From Iodobacter fluviatilis (GTDB lineage Bacteria > Pseudomonadota > Gammaproteobacteria > Burkholderiales > Chitinibacteraceae), in the NCBI RefSeq assembly GCF_004194535.1, contig NZ_CP025781.1, forward strand, positions 1,178,001 through 1,242,000: a stretch of DNA of 64,000 nt, in the 5' to 3' direction. The stretch's first letter is position 1. Every line of letters starts with the position of its first letter. Below the pieces are notes generated by a model, which had not been told where the DNA came from, searched no databases, and saw only the letters and a program-made list of their open reading frames with translations. This document shows, in pieces, positions 29,642 through 38,912 of this stretch. The position numbers and the translations under genes were made by a program.

Positions 29642-30415
29642 TTATTTTGCTTCATCAAAGCTCAGTGGAATCGGCGAGCCGCAGTAGCGGATATGCACAA
29701 AGCCACCGACTTTTTGCGGGCGATGAATATGCCCCAGCGCAATATAGTCAGCAGGTGGAAAAGCACTGGTAGGGAAGGCTTCCAGCGCGCCAACATAAAT
29801 CTCCCGTACCGATTCACTGGCGCTTGCGCCAACCGTGGTGAGATGGCCGGTGGCGATAATGGGCAGCTGTGGCAAGCCAAGCGCCATGCGCGTATCCAAG
29901 GCCCGCTGATACAGCATTTGGTAGTGCTGAAAAATACCTGCTTGCAAGCTAAGCTGCTTTTCATCGCTGCTTTGCCCCGCCACGCTTTGCTGCACATCGC
30001 GCGCGCGGATAAAGGGAATCGCACATAGCACCGCCCCAGCGCTGCCGTCTTTTTGCTTGAACAACAAAACCTGCTCACCAGCATCCGCTGCCACGCCAGG
30101 AATTACACTGGTGTTGAGCTCCGCGAGCAGCGATTTGCTTTCGCCTAAGGTGGCTACCGAGTCATGATTCCCACCCAGAATAATCAGCCTCGTGCCTGTT
30201 TTGCTGAGGGCCACAATAAAGTGGTTGTAAAGCACACGGGCATAGCTGGGCGGCGAGCCGGTATCAAAAATATCCCCAGCCACCAAGATAGCATCGGCAT
30301 TGTGAGTGGACGCAGCGGCCAGCAGCCAGTCTAAAAAAGACTGATGCTCAGCTTGGCGCGTCTTACCCATAAAGTGCTGGCCAAGATGCCAGTCCGAGGT
30401 GTGGATGATTTTCAT
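29642..30415 (-). pseudogene. sbcD: Nuclease subunit SbcD, C-terminally truncated
   Basis: From MKIIHTSDWHLGQ the frame gives 257 residues against about 400 in E. coli SbcD. The metallophosphoesterase motifs are all present: DWHLG, GDIFDTG, GGNHDS, TGHLT and LGHIHRP. The protein stops right after CGSPIPLSFDEAK, where the capping domain that contacts SbcC should begin. No sbcC gene follows; a palindromic element does. SbcCD cleaves hairpins and double-strand ends, so this locus is probably inactive, although the phosphoesterase core is complete. The ATG at 30415 was chosen over the longer frame to 30628, which starts with unrelated sequence. Confidence 0.85.
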
Positions 30416-30615
30416 GTGTGGGGAGTGGTGATTCATATGAAGGGGATTATGAAGGCTGGCAGTGGGGGTCTTGCCCTTCTTTGTATAATAAAAAACTACC
30501 AATATAAAAATTTGATAGATTTTTACTATCAAAATAGTATAAATATTCAATTGGTACTTAGCAATAGGAATGAATATCATTTGTATGAATGATTTTACAT
30601 AAAGAGGATTAAAAC

Positions 30616-30825
30616 ATGGCAAAGACAATTACTTTTGCGATGGTGCACTTTAGCGTCGCTTTTAGTGTGGCCTATCTGATCACAGGCAGTATCGGCATGG
30701 CTGGTTTTCTGGCCTTAATTGAGCCTATGGTCAATACCGTTGCCTATTTTTTTCATGAAAAAGCATGGGATGCTTACCGGCTGCGGCGCAGTAAACATCC
30801 GCAAGGTGAGCATGTAGTGGCATAG
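30616..30825 (+). CDS. DUF2061 small membrane protein
   Basis: The product is 69 residues with two membrane segments. The sequence KTITFAMVHFSVAFSVAYLITGS, EPMVNTVAYFFHEKAWD matches the DUF2061 pattern, including the conserved EP..N....HEK..... motif. Function unknown. AGAGG precedes the ATG. It is divergent from the truncated sbcD. Confidence 0.85.
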   Translation: MAKTITFAMVHFSVAFSVAYLITGSIGMAGFLALIEPMVNTVAYFFHEKAWDAYRLRRSKHPQGEHVVA

Positions 30826-30880
30826 CCGTGGATGGCCGCTACTCTGAGGTGCGCAGCTTATGAGATGCCGTTTTTAAATA

Positions 30881-30897
30881 GATTTTCTGAGAAAATC
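30881..30897. promoter_or_regulatory. Perfect 17-base palindrome upstream of the dual-Rossmann gene
   Basis: The sequence GATTTTCT-G-AGAAAATC is a perfect inverted repeat and a third half-site, CAGAAAATC, follows at about 30911. No T-run follows, so it is more like an operator than a terminator. It sits 172 bases before the ATG at 31069. The role is inferred from position only. Confidence 0.4.
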
Positions 30898-31068
30898 AAG
30901 CCCCGAAATATTCAGAAAATCAGTGTAATGAGCTACTACAGTGACTTGACTTTGTGCTCCTGACTTGCCGGTCAAATAGCAGAGAAATGTACTTCATTTC
31001 ACCCATTCTGTGACCAGCATCGCCGTTGCACTTACTTATTGAGTTCTCCCTTTAAGAGGATCACTACA

Positions 31069-32969
31069 ATGCGTATTGGAAACAATTTACATCATATGCA
31101 ACCCGCAGCAATGGGTTCTGCCACTACCGTACAGGCTCAAAGTGCAAGCAGCCATGCTATCAGCAACACCAATAAACCGCTGGACCCACATCGAGTACGA
31201 GAACTAACACTCATTGGGGTAGGTAGTAGTGTGGCCTATCTGCTTAATGAACTTAATGGCCGTTTTGCGCAAGACAGAGAAACTTCACCATTTTCAGGAA
31301 AAGTCAGTATTGTTGGCAAGGAGGACGCTTGGGTCGCAAATGTTCGTGGCCAAGGCTATCTTAATCATCAAATCGAACTTGTCAGTCAATGGGGACAGCA
31401 GGTGCCAGCATATGATCCCAGTTATGCTGATCGTGACGAGTTCTCCAAAAGTAACCAATTACAATTAACACAAGCAGTAGAGTTGGGCGCAGAGCACTTG
31501 GAGCTGCTGGTAACGAGCATTAAGCGACTGGATGATGGATGCTTCCGAATCGTCTTGGACAATGGTCAGGTTATAGACAGTTGGCAAGTTGTATTGGGCT
31601 CTGGTGCCGGGCAACATACCAGCATCTGGAACAGTGCGACACCACACACCCAAGCAGAAAAACGACTAGACAATATCAAGCTTCATGAACAGGAAGCCTT
31701 GCTTGGCAAGGTCTTGGATCTTGATGAGTTTATGCGTATGACAGATGTTGATCCCTCGCGGTTCGCAGGAAAAACAGTCGTGATACATGGCCCCAACGCG
31801 GGGATTGACGCGGTTGAACGCGCGGGAGAGCTGGAGGCCAATGTCGTGTGGTTTACACGCAGCACCAACCCGTTGCTGCTAGATGGAAACCACCTGAAGT
31901 TTGCACCCGCTTTAGCTCAAAGTGCCTTGTATAAAGTGGATTCACTCGACATACATCCAACAAAGCAAGCGTTCGGGCCTGCATTGCGCCTAGACTACAC
32001 CTCGCCAGGACAAGACATCGAAGAAGCATGCCACTCCTTGGAGGCGGACTACTACGTTTATGCTTTGGGGCAAGACATTCATAAGCCAGGAAGCGCTGGT
32101 GCAATGCTTGGGACCTGCTTCAGCAGCTGGAGCCTGTTTATGATTACGACCAAGTCTATAGCGACCAGCCATTTAAGACGATCTTGGGCTTACAAAGCCG
32201 TGGAACGAACAGCAGTAGCGGTTTGATCATTATCGGCGCCGCAGTTGCGCAGTTAGCGAGCAATGTCTCGCATAGTTACCTAGACCATGCAGCAGACCGA
32301 GTATTTGAGCAATTGACCAAACTGCCTGGTAACCATGCACAAGTGTTGTCACACCTGTTATTAGATGAGGCACCTTCACTACAAATCCAGGCTCAATTGC
32401 AAACAATGCAAGAGGATGGCATTCAATCGCCTGATATGCAGGTATTGCAACATCAAGTAAAGGATTATTTGACAGCCCGTGACTACTTTCAACAACAAGC
32501 AAACACGAAAAAAGGCAACCTGCGTGGGGTTGCCGCAGAGGTAGAAAATCAAACCTTGACCGAGGTGGCATCGGTTATCGTGTCTCCGCAGTTAGGCACG
32601 ATCAAGGCCTCTGTTGCTGCCTTATCAGGGCTAATGCCAGCCTATGTAGCCAATGGCGATAATAATTTTACCACCGATAATCGCACCATGCTCCGCGCAG
32701 GTATTGCAGATAGATATCCAAACGTAGGCAACGCTGAAGCAAGTGGGTTTATCGACGAGGTAATTGGCTTGCGCCGCCTTGATCGCCAAAGATTTATTGA
32801 TAAAATAGCCGCCGAAATGAATGACAATACAACCCAACCATTAGAGTCATTACCGCCCCCAGTACTAGGAGTTCCTGAGCCGGTCAGGACAGCTTATGAG
32901 GAGCGCCTGCAAAAATTGAATTCTGGAACCCGCGATGAGACGCCGTTAAGCCAGAGCTGGCTGCCCTAA
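31069..32969 (+). pseudogene. Dual-Rossmann (FAD/NAD(P)-binding-like) protein of unknown function, frameshifted
   Basis: Two frames join into a 633-residue protein. The ATG at 31069 has AAGAGGA eight bases upstream. Residues 1-45 are rich in Ser, Ala, Gln and Thr and look disordered. A dinucleotide-binding motif follows, ELTLIGVGSSVAYLLNEL, and a second one near residue 240, TVVIHGPNAGIDAVERA; the spacing is that of flavoprotein oxidoreductases. The C-terminal 280 residues are largely helical with no family I recognise. The break is near 32108-32111: one extra G in CTTGGGACC gives AMLGDLLQQLEPVYDYDQ and continues into the second frame. As written, translation ends at 32226 after a non-homologous tail. 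The neighbours are all remnants and repeats. Confidence 0.6.
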
Positions 32970-33013
32970 AATAACTCATGAGGAAATGACGAATATTTGC
33001 CCCCATTCAGCGG

Positions 33014-33109
33014 TGTGTTTTTTGGCGGATTCTTTCTGGGCTTGCAGATAACTGGGTATTGGCCTTCTTATGCGGCGCAATTTCAGGGGCCTATGGTTTT
33101 AATCATCTA
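33014..33109 (+). pseudogene. Shredded remnant of a DUF1275 gene
   Basis: Three short pieces of the gene at 28704-29438 are joined. About 33014-33028 corresponds to 28808-28822. ATTCTTTCTGGGCTTGC through GGGTATTGG (33029-33062) corresponds to 28853-28887. CCTTCTTATGCGG through AATCATCTA (33063-33109) corresponds to 29318-29364. The second junction falls in GTATTGG, a short sequence present at both original sites. The remnant ends at the TA where family A copy 4 is inserted. Confidence 0.8.
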
Positions 33110-33271
33110 GCAGCCTGTCAGACTTAGACGGTCGAAGCGAAAAATCGCATGATCGAGACCAGATTTTGCCGGATTTGCAGCGCCAATAACGAGTTATTGG
33201 TCAAAAATCTGGTGAAATATAGGCCGATCAGGTGATTTTGCAGCTGACTGATGCTAAGTCCGACAGGCTGC
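33110..33271 (+). repeat. Family A element, copy 4, diverged interior (162 bp)
   Basis: Ends GCAGCCTGTCAGACTTAG and CTAAGTCCGACAGGCTGC are flanked by TA (33108-33109, 33272-33273). Length matches the other copies, but the interior differs: the central palindrome is CCAATAAC-GAG-TTATTGG, not GAATAGC-TG-GCTATTC. It therefore looks like a subfamily with the same ends and architecture. It is inserted in the DUF1275 remnant. Confidence 0.82.
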
Positions 33272-33274
33272 TAG

Positions 33275-33393
33275 GCACAAGGCATTTGACGAAGGTAATA
33301 ACAGGTTATTGTCGAGGAGCATCACGCAGTGAATGGCCATTTTCCGGCTCAGCCCTTCGGGTTTAGCCCATTTTTGGGGCTGCACGGCGTTAA
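33275..33393 (-). repeat. Fragment of family D element
   Basis: This stretch closely matches, as reverse complement, the interior of the complete family D element at 61611-61875, from CACAAGG through CAGTGAATGGCCATTTTCCG to TGCACGGCGTTAA. Both terminal repeats are missing. It directly follows family A copy 4. The rest of the gap up to 33596 shows no recognisable feature. Confidence 0.8.
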
Positions 33394-33596
33394 TGAAATA
33401 CAGTGATGTAAAGGCTGCCCTGTGGCTTACCTCCAGAGACGATTTTATCTCCATTGAAGGTGTCCACATTTAGTGGCCTACCTCAGATGCAAAAATGAGG
33501 TAAAGAAAAGAAAGTTAATTTGAAAAATATAATAAAAATGCGCAGGAATAGTAATGAGCAGAATCTTCTACTTGAAGCCAAGTCAAGCTCAAACCT

Positions 33597-34706
33597 CTAC
33601 CAAGACTCTTCGCGGGGAGGGCGAGCGGCTAGCCATAGTAGCAAGGCGATTGCGCCATAAGGCCATACATCACTAATCACCGCGGATAGGCCATTAAAGT
33701 GTAAAAGATGGCCATAGTGCCAACGAAACAGCGGTAGGGTTGCCGCCAGCTGTGGCACCAAGGGCCAAAACCAGCCGATCACCAAAGTGGCCGCCAAAGC
33801 GAGCGCCCCCAACAAGGCTCTTAGGCCACGATTTAAACGCCATAGCAGCAGCAAAGCCAGCGTGCCTAATAATCCACCCACGAAGATATTAAAATTCAGC
33901 CAAGCAAAAAACTGTGCAGGCTTAAGCAAAACCCCAGCAAACCCAAGCTTAAGTAATAAAGCCGTCAGTAGAGTAAAGCGAATCGCGGCGGGGCTTTGCC
34001 GCGTGTGACGCATCAGCACCGAAACAAATAGCGCGACACCCAAAAAGTGCAGCATCATGCCGCCACCTTCTAATAGGCGCAAAAATAGCTTGGCGTTTTC
34101 CATTGGCGATTCAAATGGCTGTGGCAAGCCTGGCGATTCAACCACCACGCCCAAAAAGGGTTGCGATGGATCCATCTGGGTGAGAAACCACAGCACCAAC
34201 CAAGTGACACCCCATTCCACGGCTGGCCCGGGAGCAAACCAAGCGTGCCGAGCCGCTAAGCAGCGCGTTTGCCAATAGCGATTGCCTAAAATCATAGCCA
34301 AGAGCACGCCCAAAAAAGCACCAAAACTATTACTTAAAATATCTAGGTTTGATGCCACTCGGCCAGGTAAAAACTGCTGGGTGAATTCCACCATACAAGA
34401 TAAAAGCACGCCCGAAAATTGCGCCAGCAATGGCCCTAAACGATTATTTTTTAATGAAATGGCCAGACTAAAGCCCAGCGGCATATAGGCCAGCACATTA
34501 ATGCTGTTATCAAAAAAAGTGAAATAGTAAGGCAGAGGATAGGCATAGAAAGCCCAGATGGGCTCCCCAGTAAAACGCCAGCCAGTAAAGGGATACAGGC
34601 TCACCACCAAAATCACCAGCACGCTGCAAAAAAACACGTAGCGCGGCACCCGCGATGGGGTAATGCGACGAGCCAAGTAGCTGATATTAAAGGATATGTT
34701 TCGCAT
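33597..34706 (-). CDS. VanZ-family membrane protein
   Basis: The product is 369 residues with nine or ten hydrophobic segments. The N-terminal half carries the VanZ-like pattern: NSINVLAYMPLGFSLAISL, then CMVEFTQQFLPGRVASNLDILSNSFGAFLG. VanZ itself gives low-level teicoplanin resistance, but most family members have no known role. The C-terminal half adds further membrane segments. It is not linked to van genes, so no resistance claim is justified. Confidence 0.83.
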   Translation of the reverse strand: MRNISFNISYLARRITPSRVPRYVFFCSVLVILVVSLYPFTGWRFTGEPIWAFYAYPLPYYFTFFDNSINVLAYMPLGFSLAISLKNNRLGPLLAQFSGVLLSCMVEFTQQFLPGRVASNLDILSNSFGAFLGVLLAMILGNRYWQTRCLAARHAWFAPGPAVEWGVTWLVLWFLTQMDPSQPFLGVVVESPGLPQPFESPMENAKLFLRLLEGGGMMLHFLGVALFVSVLMRHTRQSPAAIRFTLLTALLLKLGFAGVLLKPAQFFAWLNFNIFVGGLLGTLALLLLWRLNRGLRALLGALALAATLVIGWFWPLVPQLAATLPLFRWHYGHLLHFNGLSAVISDVWPYGAIALLLWLAARPPREESW

Positions 34707-34895
34707 TAGCTAAGCAAGGCCAGCCTTAGGGTGGATTGACGCTTGATTCACATTACACGGAGCCATGAATCGAATGTCAACAGATCCGAGTAATTTAAGG
34801 ATAAGAAGCAATATATAGGGCAGACCAAGGCAATCAACCTTGCCCACCCTACAAAAGCTGAGATGACAGGCTTGGGTGCCCAAACACCCTGCCGC
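34707..34895. other. Gap with a short GGGCAGRYC/CCCACCCT palindrome
   Basis: An imperfect inverted repeat at 34817-34852 (TAGGGCAGACCAAGG and ACCTTGCCCACCCTA) resembles the short GTAGGGCGGGT palindromes elsewhere in the window. No gene is present. Confidence 0.45.
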
Positions 34896-35954
34896 CTATT
34901 TAGAGGTTTTAACTTGCGTCCACAAACGGCCTAAATCGCGGCGCTGTTTCGCATCCAATGGCTTGAGCTGCTGCAGTTTTTTTAAAGCGGCTTCATCAGG
35001 AAATACTGCGGTATTCTTTTTAATTTCAGCATTAACAAACGGGGCAGCAGCCGAATTAGGATTACCCGTGCCCACCATATTGGTCAGCTCGCTTGAGTTT
35101 TTGCCTTCCATCATAAAGTTAATAAATTTCAGCGCCAAATCAGGGCGAGGCGCTGATTTAAGCATCATCATATTATCAACAGAGAGGGTATTACCTTCTT
35201 TTTGCAAACCATAGCTCACGGTAAAGGCGCGCTTGACTGTTTTAGCATCTGCGGCCGCTTGAAACATATCACTAGAATAACCGTGTGCTACCCAGATATT
35301 GCCCAGCGTTAATTCTTTAATATAACTTTGCGAATTAAACGCAGCCCAAAATGGCTTTGCTTTAATAATGGTTTCTTGGGCTTTTTTCCACTCAGCTGGA
35401 TTGGTCGAGTTAGCAGAAAAACCGTTATACATTAAGGATGCAGCAAATAGCTCATTAGCATCATCCAGCACGGTTACTTTGCCTTTAATTTTTGCCAAAA
35501 TAGCGGTATCAAAAATAAGGGCCCAAGAATTAGACTCAACACCTAGCTCTTTAAGCTTAGTCTGATTAAAACCCAGCAAGGTAGTAGTGAATGAATACGG
35601 TAGGGAGAACTTATTGCCCGGATCAAACTGGCTATTTAAAAAAACTGGATTTACATTTTTAACATTCGCCAACTTGCTTTTATCTAGTGGCTGCACCATG
35701 CCTTGTTTAATCAAAGGCGGCATTGCAAAGCCAGTGGGCACAACCACATCGTAGCCCTTGGCACCGGCGGAAAGCTTAGCCAGCATTTCTTCCATTGCAC
35801 CGTAATAATCTTGCACCACACGGCATTTACAGTCTGCTTCGAAGCGTTTTACCGTTTCTGGCGCAATATAATTGTTCCAGTTGTAAACGTGGAGCACTTC
35901 ATCAGCATTTGCCATATTGGCAGCCAATAGCAGCGTGAATAATAATTTCTTCAT
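34896..35954 (-). CDS. potF: Polyamine ABC transporter periplasmic binding protein (PotF/PotD type)
   Basis: The product is 352 residues with a signal peptide (MKKLLFTLLLAANMANA). The mature protein starts DEVLHVYNWNNYIAPETVKRFE, the typical PotF/PotD opening. YDVVVPTGFAMPPLIKQGM and the later VSYGLQKEGNTLSVDNMMML region also fit. It captures putrescine or spermidine in the periplasm for the PotGHI transporter encoded upstream on the same strand. A hairpin separates it from potI, which would let it be expressed at a different level. Putrescine versus spermidine cannot be settled by eye. Confidence 0.92.
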   Translation of the reverse strand: MKKLLFTLLLAANMANADEVLHVYNWNNYIAPETVKRFEADCKCRVVQDYYGAMEEMLAKLSAGAKGYDVVVPTGFAMPPLIKQGMVQPLDKSKLANVKNVNPVFLNSQFDPGNKFSLPYSFTTTLLGFNQTKLKELGVESNSWALIFDTAILAKIKGKVTVLDDANELFAASLMYNGFSANSTNPAEWKKAQETIIKAKPFWAAFNSQSYIKELTLGNIWVAHGYSSDMFQAAADAKTVKRAFTVSYGLQKEGNTLSVDNMMMLKSAPRPDLALKFINFMMEGKNSSELTNMVGTGNPNSAAAPFVNAEIKKNTAVFPDEAALKKLQQLKPLDAKQRRDLGRLWTQVKTSK

Positions 35955-36076
35955 GTCTCAAACACTCCAAAGCGGTTGAATAAAAAAGCAGTGCGATTAT
36001 GCCCTAAATCTTAAGGCACTCTAAAAACAAAGGAACCCTTATGCTGGTTATCTATGTTTATAGGTACAAAATGCTG

Positions 36077-36110
36077 TTGCGCTTGGTATTGCCCATCAAT
36101 ACCAAACGCT
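36077..36110 (-). terminator. Intercistronic hairpin between potI and potF
   Basis: Arms CGCTTGGTATT and AATACCAAACG (plus-strand reading) pair over 11 bases with one G-T type mismatch around the loop GCCCATC. No strong T-run follows in the transcript direction, so it may be a partial terminator or a stabilising processing hairpin, not a full stop. Confidence 0.55.
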
Positions 36111-36116
36111 GATGAA

Positions 36117-36890
36117 CTATTTAGCGCGTAAAGCGCTTGGGGCTACTTTGCTGGCAATCAAAATTAAAGCAAGAGTTAGCAGCATTAATAAGGTTGAAAT
36201 AGCGTTAACCTCAGGGGTTACCGCAATTCTAATCATTGAATAAATTTGCAATGGCAAGGTAGATGCACCCGCGCCTGCAGTAAAAAACGTGATCACAAAA
36301 TCATCAATAGATAATGTAAACGCCATCAATGCACCCGCAATAATGCCTGGCATGATCAAGGGCATAGTGATCAGCCTAAATGCCTGTATCGGCGTAGCAC
36401 CTAAATCGCGCGCGGCTTCTAGCAAGGATTCATCCATGCCTTGCAAACGGGAGCGCACCACAATCGCCACAAAACCAATACAAAATGCAATATGCGCTAA
36501 GGCAACTGAGAACAATCCCAGCGTCATATTCAGCATAACAAAAAACATCAACAGCGATACGCCCATTAATATTTCTGGGATAGCGATCGGGGTGAGCACC
36601 AAAACAGGTAAAAGCCGCAGCTTATATTTGTACATGGCAACACCTGCCAAGGTACCAAATATAGTGGAAAAAAAACTCGTTACCACACCAATTAATAATG
36701 AATTGCGGGCAGCCACCAGCATTTGCTCATCATTAAACAAAATGTGATACCACTTAAAGGTAAAACCTACCCACTCGGCATTAAGACGTGAATCATTAAA
36801 CGAATACATCACCACAATAATCAGTGGCAAATATAAAAAGGCATAGGTGAACAAAGCCGCTAACCATAGCCATTTGTTTTGCTTAGTCAT
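36117..36890 (-). CDS. potI: Polyamine ABC transporter permease PotI
   Basis: The product is 257 residues with six membrane segments. The EAA loop that contacts the ATPase reads LLEAARDLGATPIQAFRLITMPLIMPGI. FNDSRLNAEWVGFTFKWY at the N-terminus is typical of PotI/PotC. The ATG at 36890 was chosen because GGGAG lies upstream at good spacing (GGGAGAAAAAACATG); the GTG at 36905 would add five residues. It overlaps potH by 8 bases. Confidence 0.93.
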   Translation of the reverse strand: MTKQNKWLWLAALFTYAFLYLPLIIVVMYSFNDSRLNAEWVGFTFKWYHILFNDEQMLVAARNSLLIGVVTSFFSTIFGTLAGVAMYKYKLRLLPVLVLTPIAIPEILMGVSLLMFFVMLNMTLGLFSVALAHIAFCIGFVAIVVRSRLQGMDESLLEAARDLGATPIQAFRLITMPLIMPGIIAGALMAFTLSIDDFVITFFTAGAGASTLPLQIYSMIRIAVTPEVNAISTLLMLLTLALILIASKVAPSALRAK

Positions 36891-37815
36891 GTTTTTTTCT
36901 CCCACGGCTAATCAAGGTCGCTAAGGATGCTAATAGCAATACGGTGGCAGTGAGCATAATCGATAAGGTAGAACCAAATGGCCAATCTCGGCTATCTAAG
37001 AACTGCTGCTTAATTAGATTACCCACCATAATCCCATCAGTGCCTCCCACCAAATCAGGCACGGCAAACATCCCTAAGGCGGGAATAAACACCAAAGCAG
37101 CACCTGCCCAAATACCAGGCAAAGACAATGGCCAAGTAATCCGCCAGAAACGTTGCCAAGCTGACGCGCCCAAATCTTGCGCCGCATCTAAAAGGGCCAT
37201 ATCGTGTTTTTCTAAATTTGCATAGAGCGGCAACACCATAAACGGCAGATGCACATAGACCAGCACCACAATCACCGCAAAATGGGTAAATAGAAACTGC
37301 TGAGGGCCAACACCAAACCACGCCAATACGCTATTCACCGTCATAGCAAAATAGCCCTGCGGCCCTAAAATAATCATCCACGCATACACACGGATCAAAA
37401 AATTACTCCAAAACGGCAAGATCACTAATAGCACTAATAAATCACGGTATTTTTTTGGGCTACGGGCAATCAGCCACGCCAATGGATAAGCCAAAATAAT
37501 GCAAAAAAAGGTGGTTAATCCGGCATACCAAAACGACTTAATAAATAACTGAACGTAAACGCCGTCTTCAAAAAAGCGAGTGAAGTTTTCTAAAGTTAGA
37601 AACTCATGCCAATTTTGCCAATTAATGAGTAGCTCACGCGCACCAGTATCTGCATTGATATCTACCAGCGGCATTAAGCCGCCATACTCACCCGGAAAAC
37701 GAAACGCTGAAAAAATCATAATCAGCGTTGGCACGGCAAAAAAGATCACTAAATATAAGAGCGGCGGGCCAGAAATCAACCATTTCGCCAAACTGAGCGA
37801 TTTAACTTTCGACAT
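36883..37815 (-). CDS. potH: Polyamine ABC transporter permease PotH
   Basis: The product is 310 residues with six membrane segments. The EAA-type loop is LLDAAQDLGASAWQRFWRITWPLSLPGI. Other PotH/PotB features are FRFPGEYGGLMPL, the long N-terminal periplasmic region with NFTRFFEDGVYVQLFIKSFWYAG, and LPFWSNFLIRVYAWMIILG. The ATG at 37815 is 8 bases after the potA stop; a longer frame to 37860 would overlap potA and is unlikely. Confidence 0.93.
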   Translation of the reverse strand: MSKVKSLSLAKWLISGPPLLYLVIFFAVPTLIMIFSAFRFPGEYGGLMPLVDINADTGARELLINWQNWHEFLTLENFTRFFEDGVYVQLFIKSFWYAGLTTFFCIILAYPLAWLIARSPKKYRDLLVLLVILPFWSNFLIRVYAWMIILGPQGYFAMTVNSVLAWFGVGPQQFLFTHFAVIVVLVYVHLPFMVLPLYANLEKHDMALLDAAQDLGASAWQRFWRITWPLSLPGIWAGAALVFIPALGMFAVPDLVGGTDGIMVGNLIKQQFLDSRDWPFGSTLSIMLTATVLLLASLATLISRGRKKHD

Positions 37816-37823
37816 ATCGCCCC

Positions 37824-38912
37824 CTAAGACAGCAAGAAGTGGCCGGCGTCGTAACGCCAAGCCAGCTCTACTGCATCATTATCATCAAAGAACTTAGCCC
37901 GCCCTGCGGCTGAATTTGGCAACATGGCCTCTACTAACATGCCGTTATCTAGCTTAACGATATACATAGTGACATCGCCCAGATAGAGGCAGTTATGCAC
38001 CGTGCCTTTGAAGTGCACCTCATCGGCATCGCCAACATCAAGCGATGCCGCCAATTTTATTTTTTCTGGGCGTAAGCTCAACGTACCTGTTTGCCCAACC
38101 ACCGCCCCCGCCACTGGCAAGGTTTCAGCTATGCCTACGCCAGCAATTTCTACCTGCATGCGCTCATTGCTAATCGATTTGATCGTGGCATCCAGCAAAT
38201 TACATTGGCCAATAAAATCGGCCACAAAACGGCTTTTGGGGTAACTATAAATAGCTTCAGGCGCATCCAGCTGCTCTACTTGTCCCTTATTCATTACCGC
38301 AATCCGATGTGATAAAGCCAAAGCTTCGCCTTGATCATGGGTGACATACACAAAGGTCACGCCGACTTCTTTTTGCAGTGTAATTAATTCCATTTGCATT
38401 TGTTCACGCAGCTTGGCATCCAGCGCGGAGAGCGGCTCATCGAGCAGCAAGAGACGTGGGCGGTTCACTAGGGAGCGAGCAATGGCAACGCGCTGGCGCT
38501 GGCCACCAGATAGTTCATGCGGAAAACGATGCGAAAACTCTTGCAAACGCACGTCCTCTAAGATTTCGGTCACACGGGATTTAATCTCTGCAGGTGAGAC
38601 TTTGGCCATTTTCAGCGGAAAAGCGATATTGTCGCCCACGCTCATATGCGGAAACAGCGCGTAACTCTGAAACACCGTGTGCACTGGGCGCTTTTCTGGC
38701 GGCACATTCGACATGTCTTTGCCATCAAGCAAAATTGCGCCAGAATCTGGCTGCTCAAAACCGGCCAGCATCCGTAATAAAGTGGTTTTGCCGCAGCCCG
38801 AGGGGCCAAGCAGGGTAAAGAATTCACCGGCTTCCACCGACAAGTTCACATGATTAACAGCAGTGAAATCGCCGAAAGTTTTTACGACGTCACGGATCTC
38901 CAGCAGGGCCAT
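37824..38912 (-). CDS. potA: Polyamine ABC transporter ATP-binding protein (PotG/PotA)
   Basis: The product is 362 residues. It has Walker A (LLGPSGCGKTTLLRML), the Q-loop (FQSYALFPHMSVGDNIAF), the ABC signature LSGGQRQRVAIARSLV, Walker B (LLLLDEPLSALD) and the H-loop (VTHDQGEAL). The C-terminal 120 residues form a TOBE domain, with LSLRPEKIKL. It powers polyamine import through PotH and PotI. It is the first gene of the potA/G-H-I-F operon; the PotG name would suit equally well given the order with a PotF-type binding protein. Confidence 0.94.
   Translation of the reverse strand: MALLEIRDVVKTFGDFTAVNHVNLSVEAGEFFTLLGPSGCGKTTLLRMLAGFEQPDSGAILLDGKDMSNVPPEKRPVHTVFQSYALFPHMSVGDNIAFPLKMAKVSPAEIKSRVTEILEDVRLQEFSHRFPHELSGGQRQRVAIARSLVNRPRLLLLDEPLSALDAKLREQMQMELITLQKEVGVTFVYVTHDQGEALALSHRIAVMNKGQVEQLDAPEAIYSYPKSRFVADFIGQCNLLDATIKSISNERMQVEIAGVGIAETLPVAGAVVGQTGTLSLRPEKIKLAASLDVGDADEVHFKGTVHNCLYLGDVTMYIVKLDNGMLVEAMLPNSAAGRAKFFDDNDAVELAWRYDAGHFLLS

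Noticed and set aside
33597-34706. Glycopeptide resistance role for the VanZ-like gene
   Set aside because: No other van genes; most VanZ-family proteins have unrelated or unknown roles.
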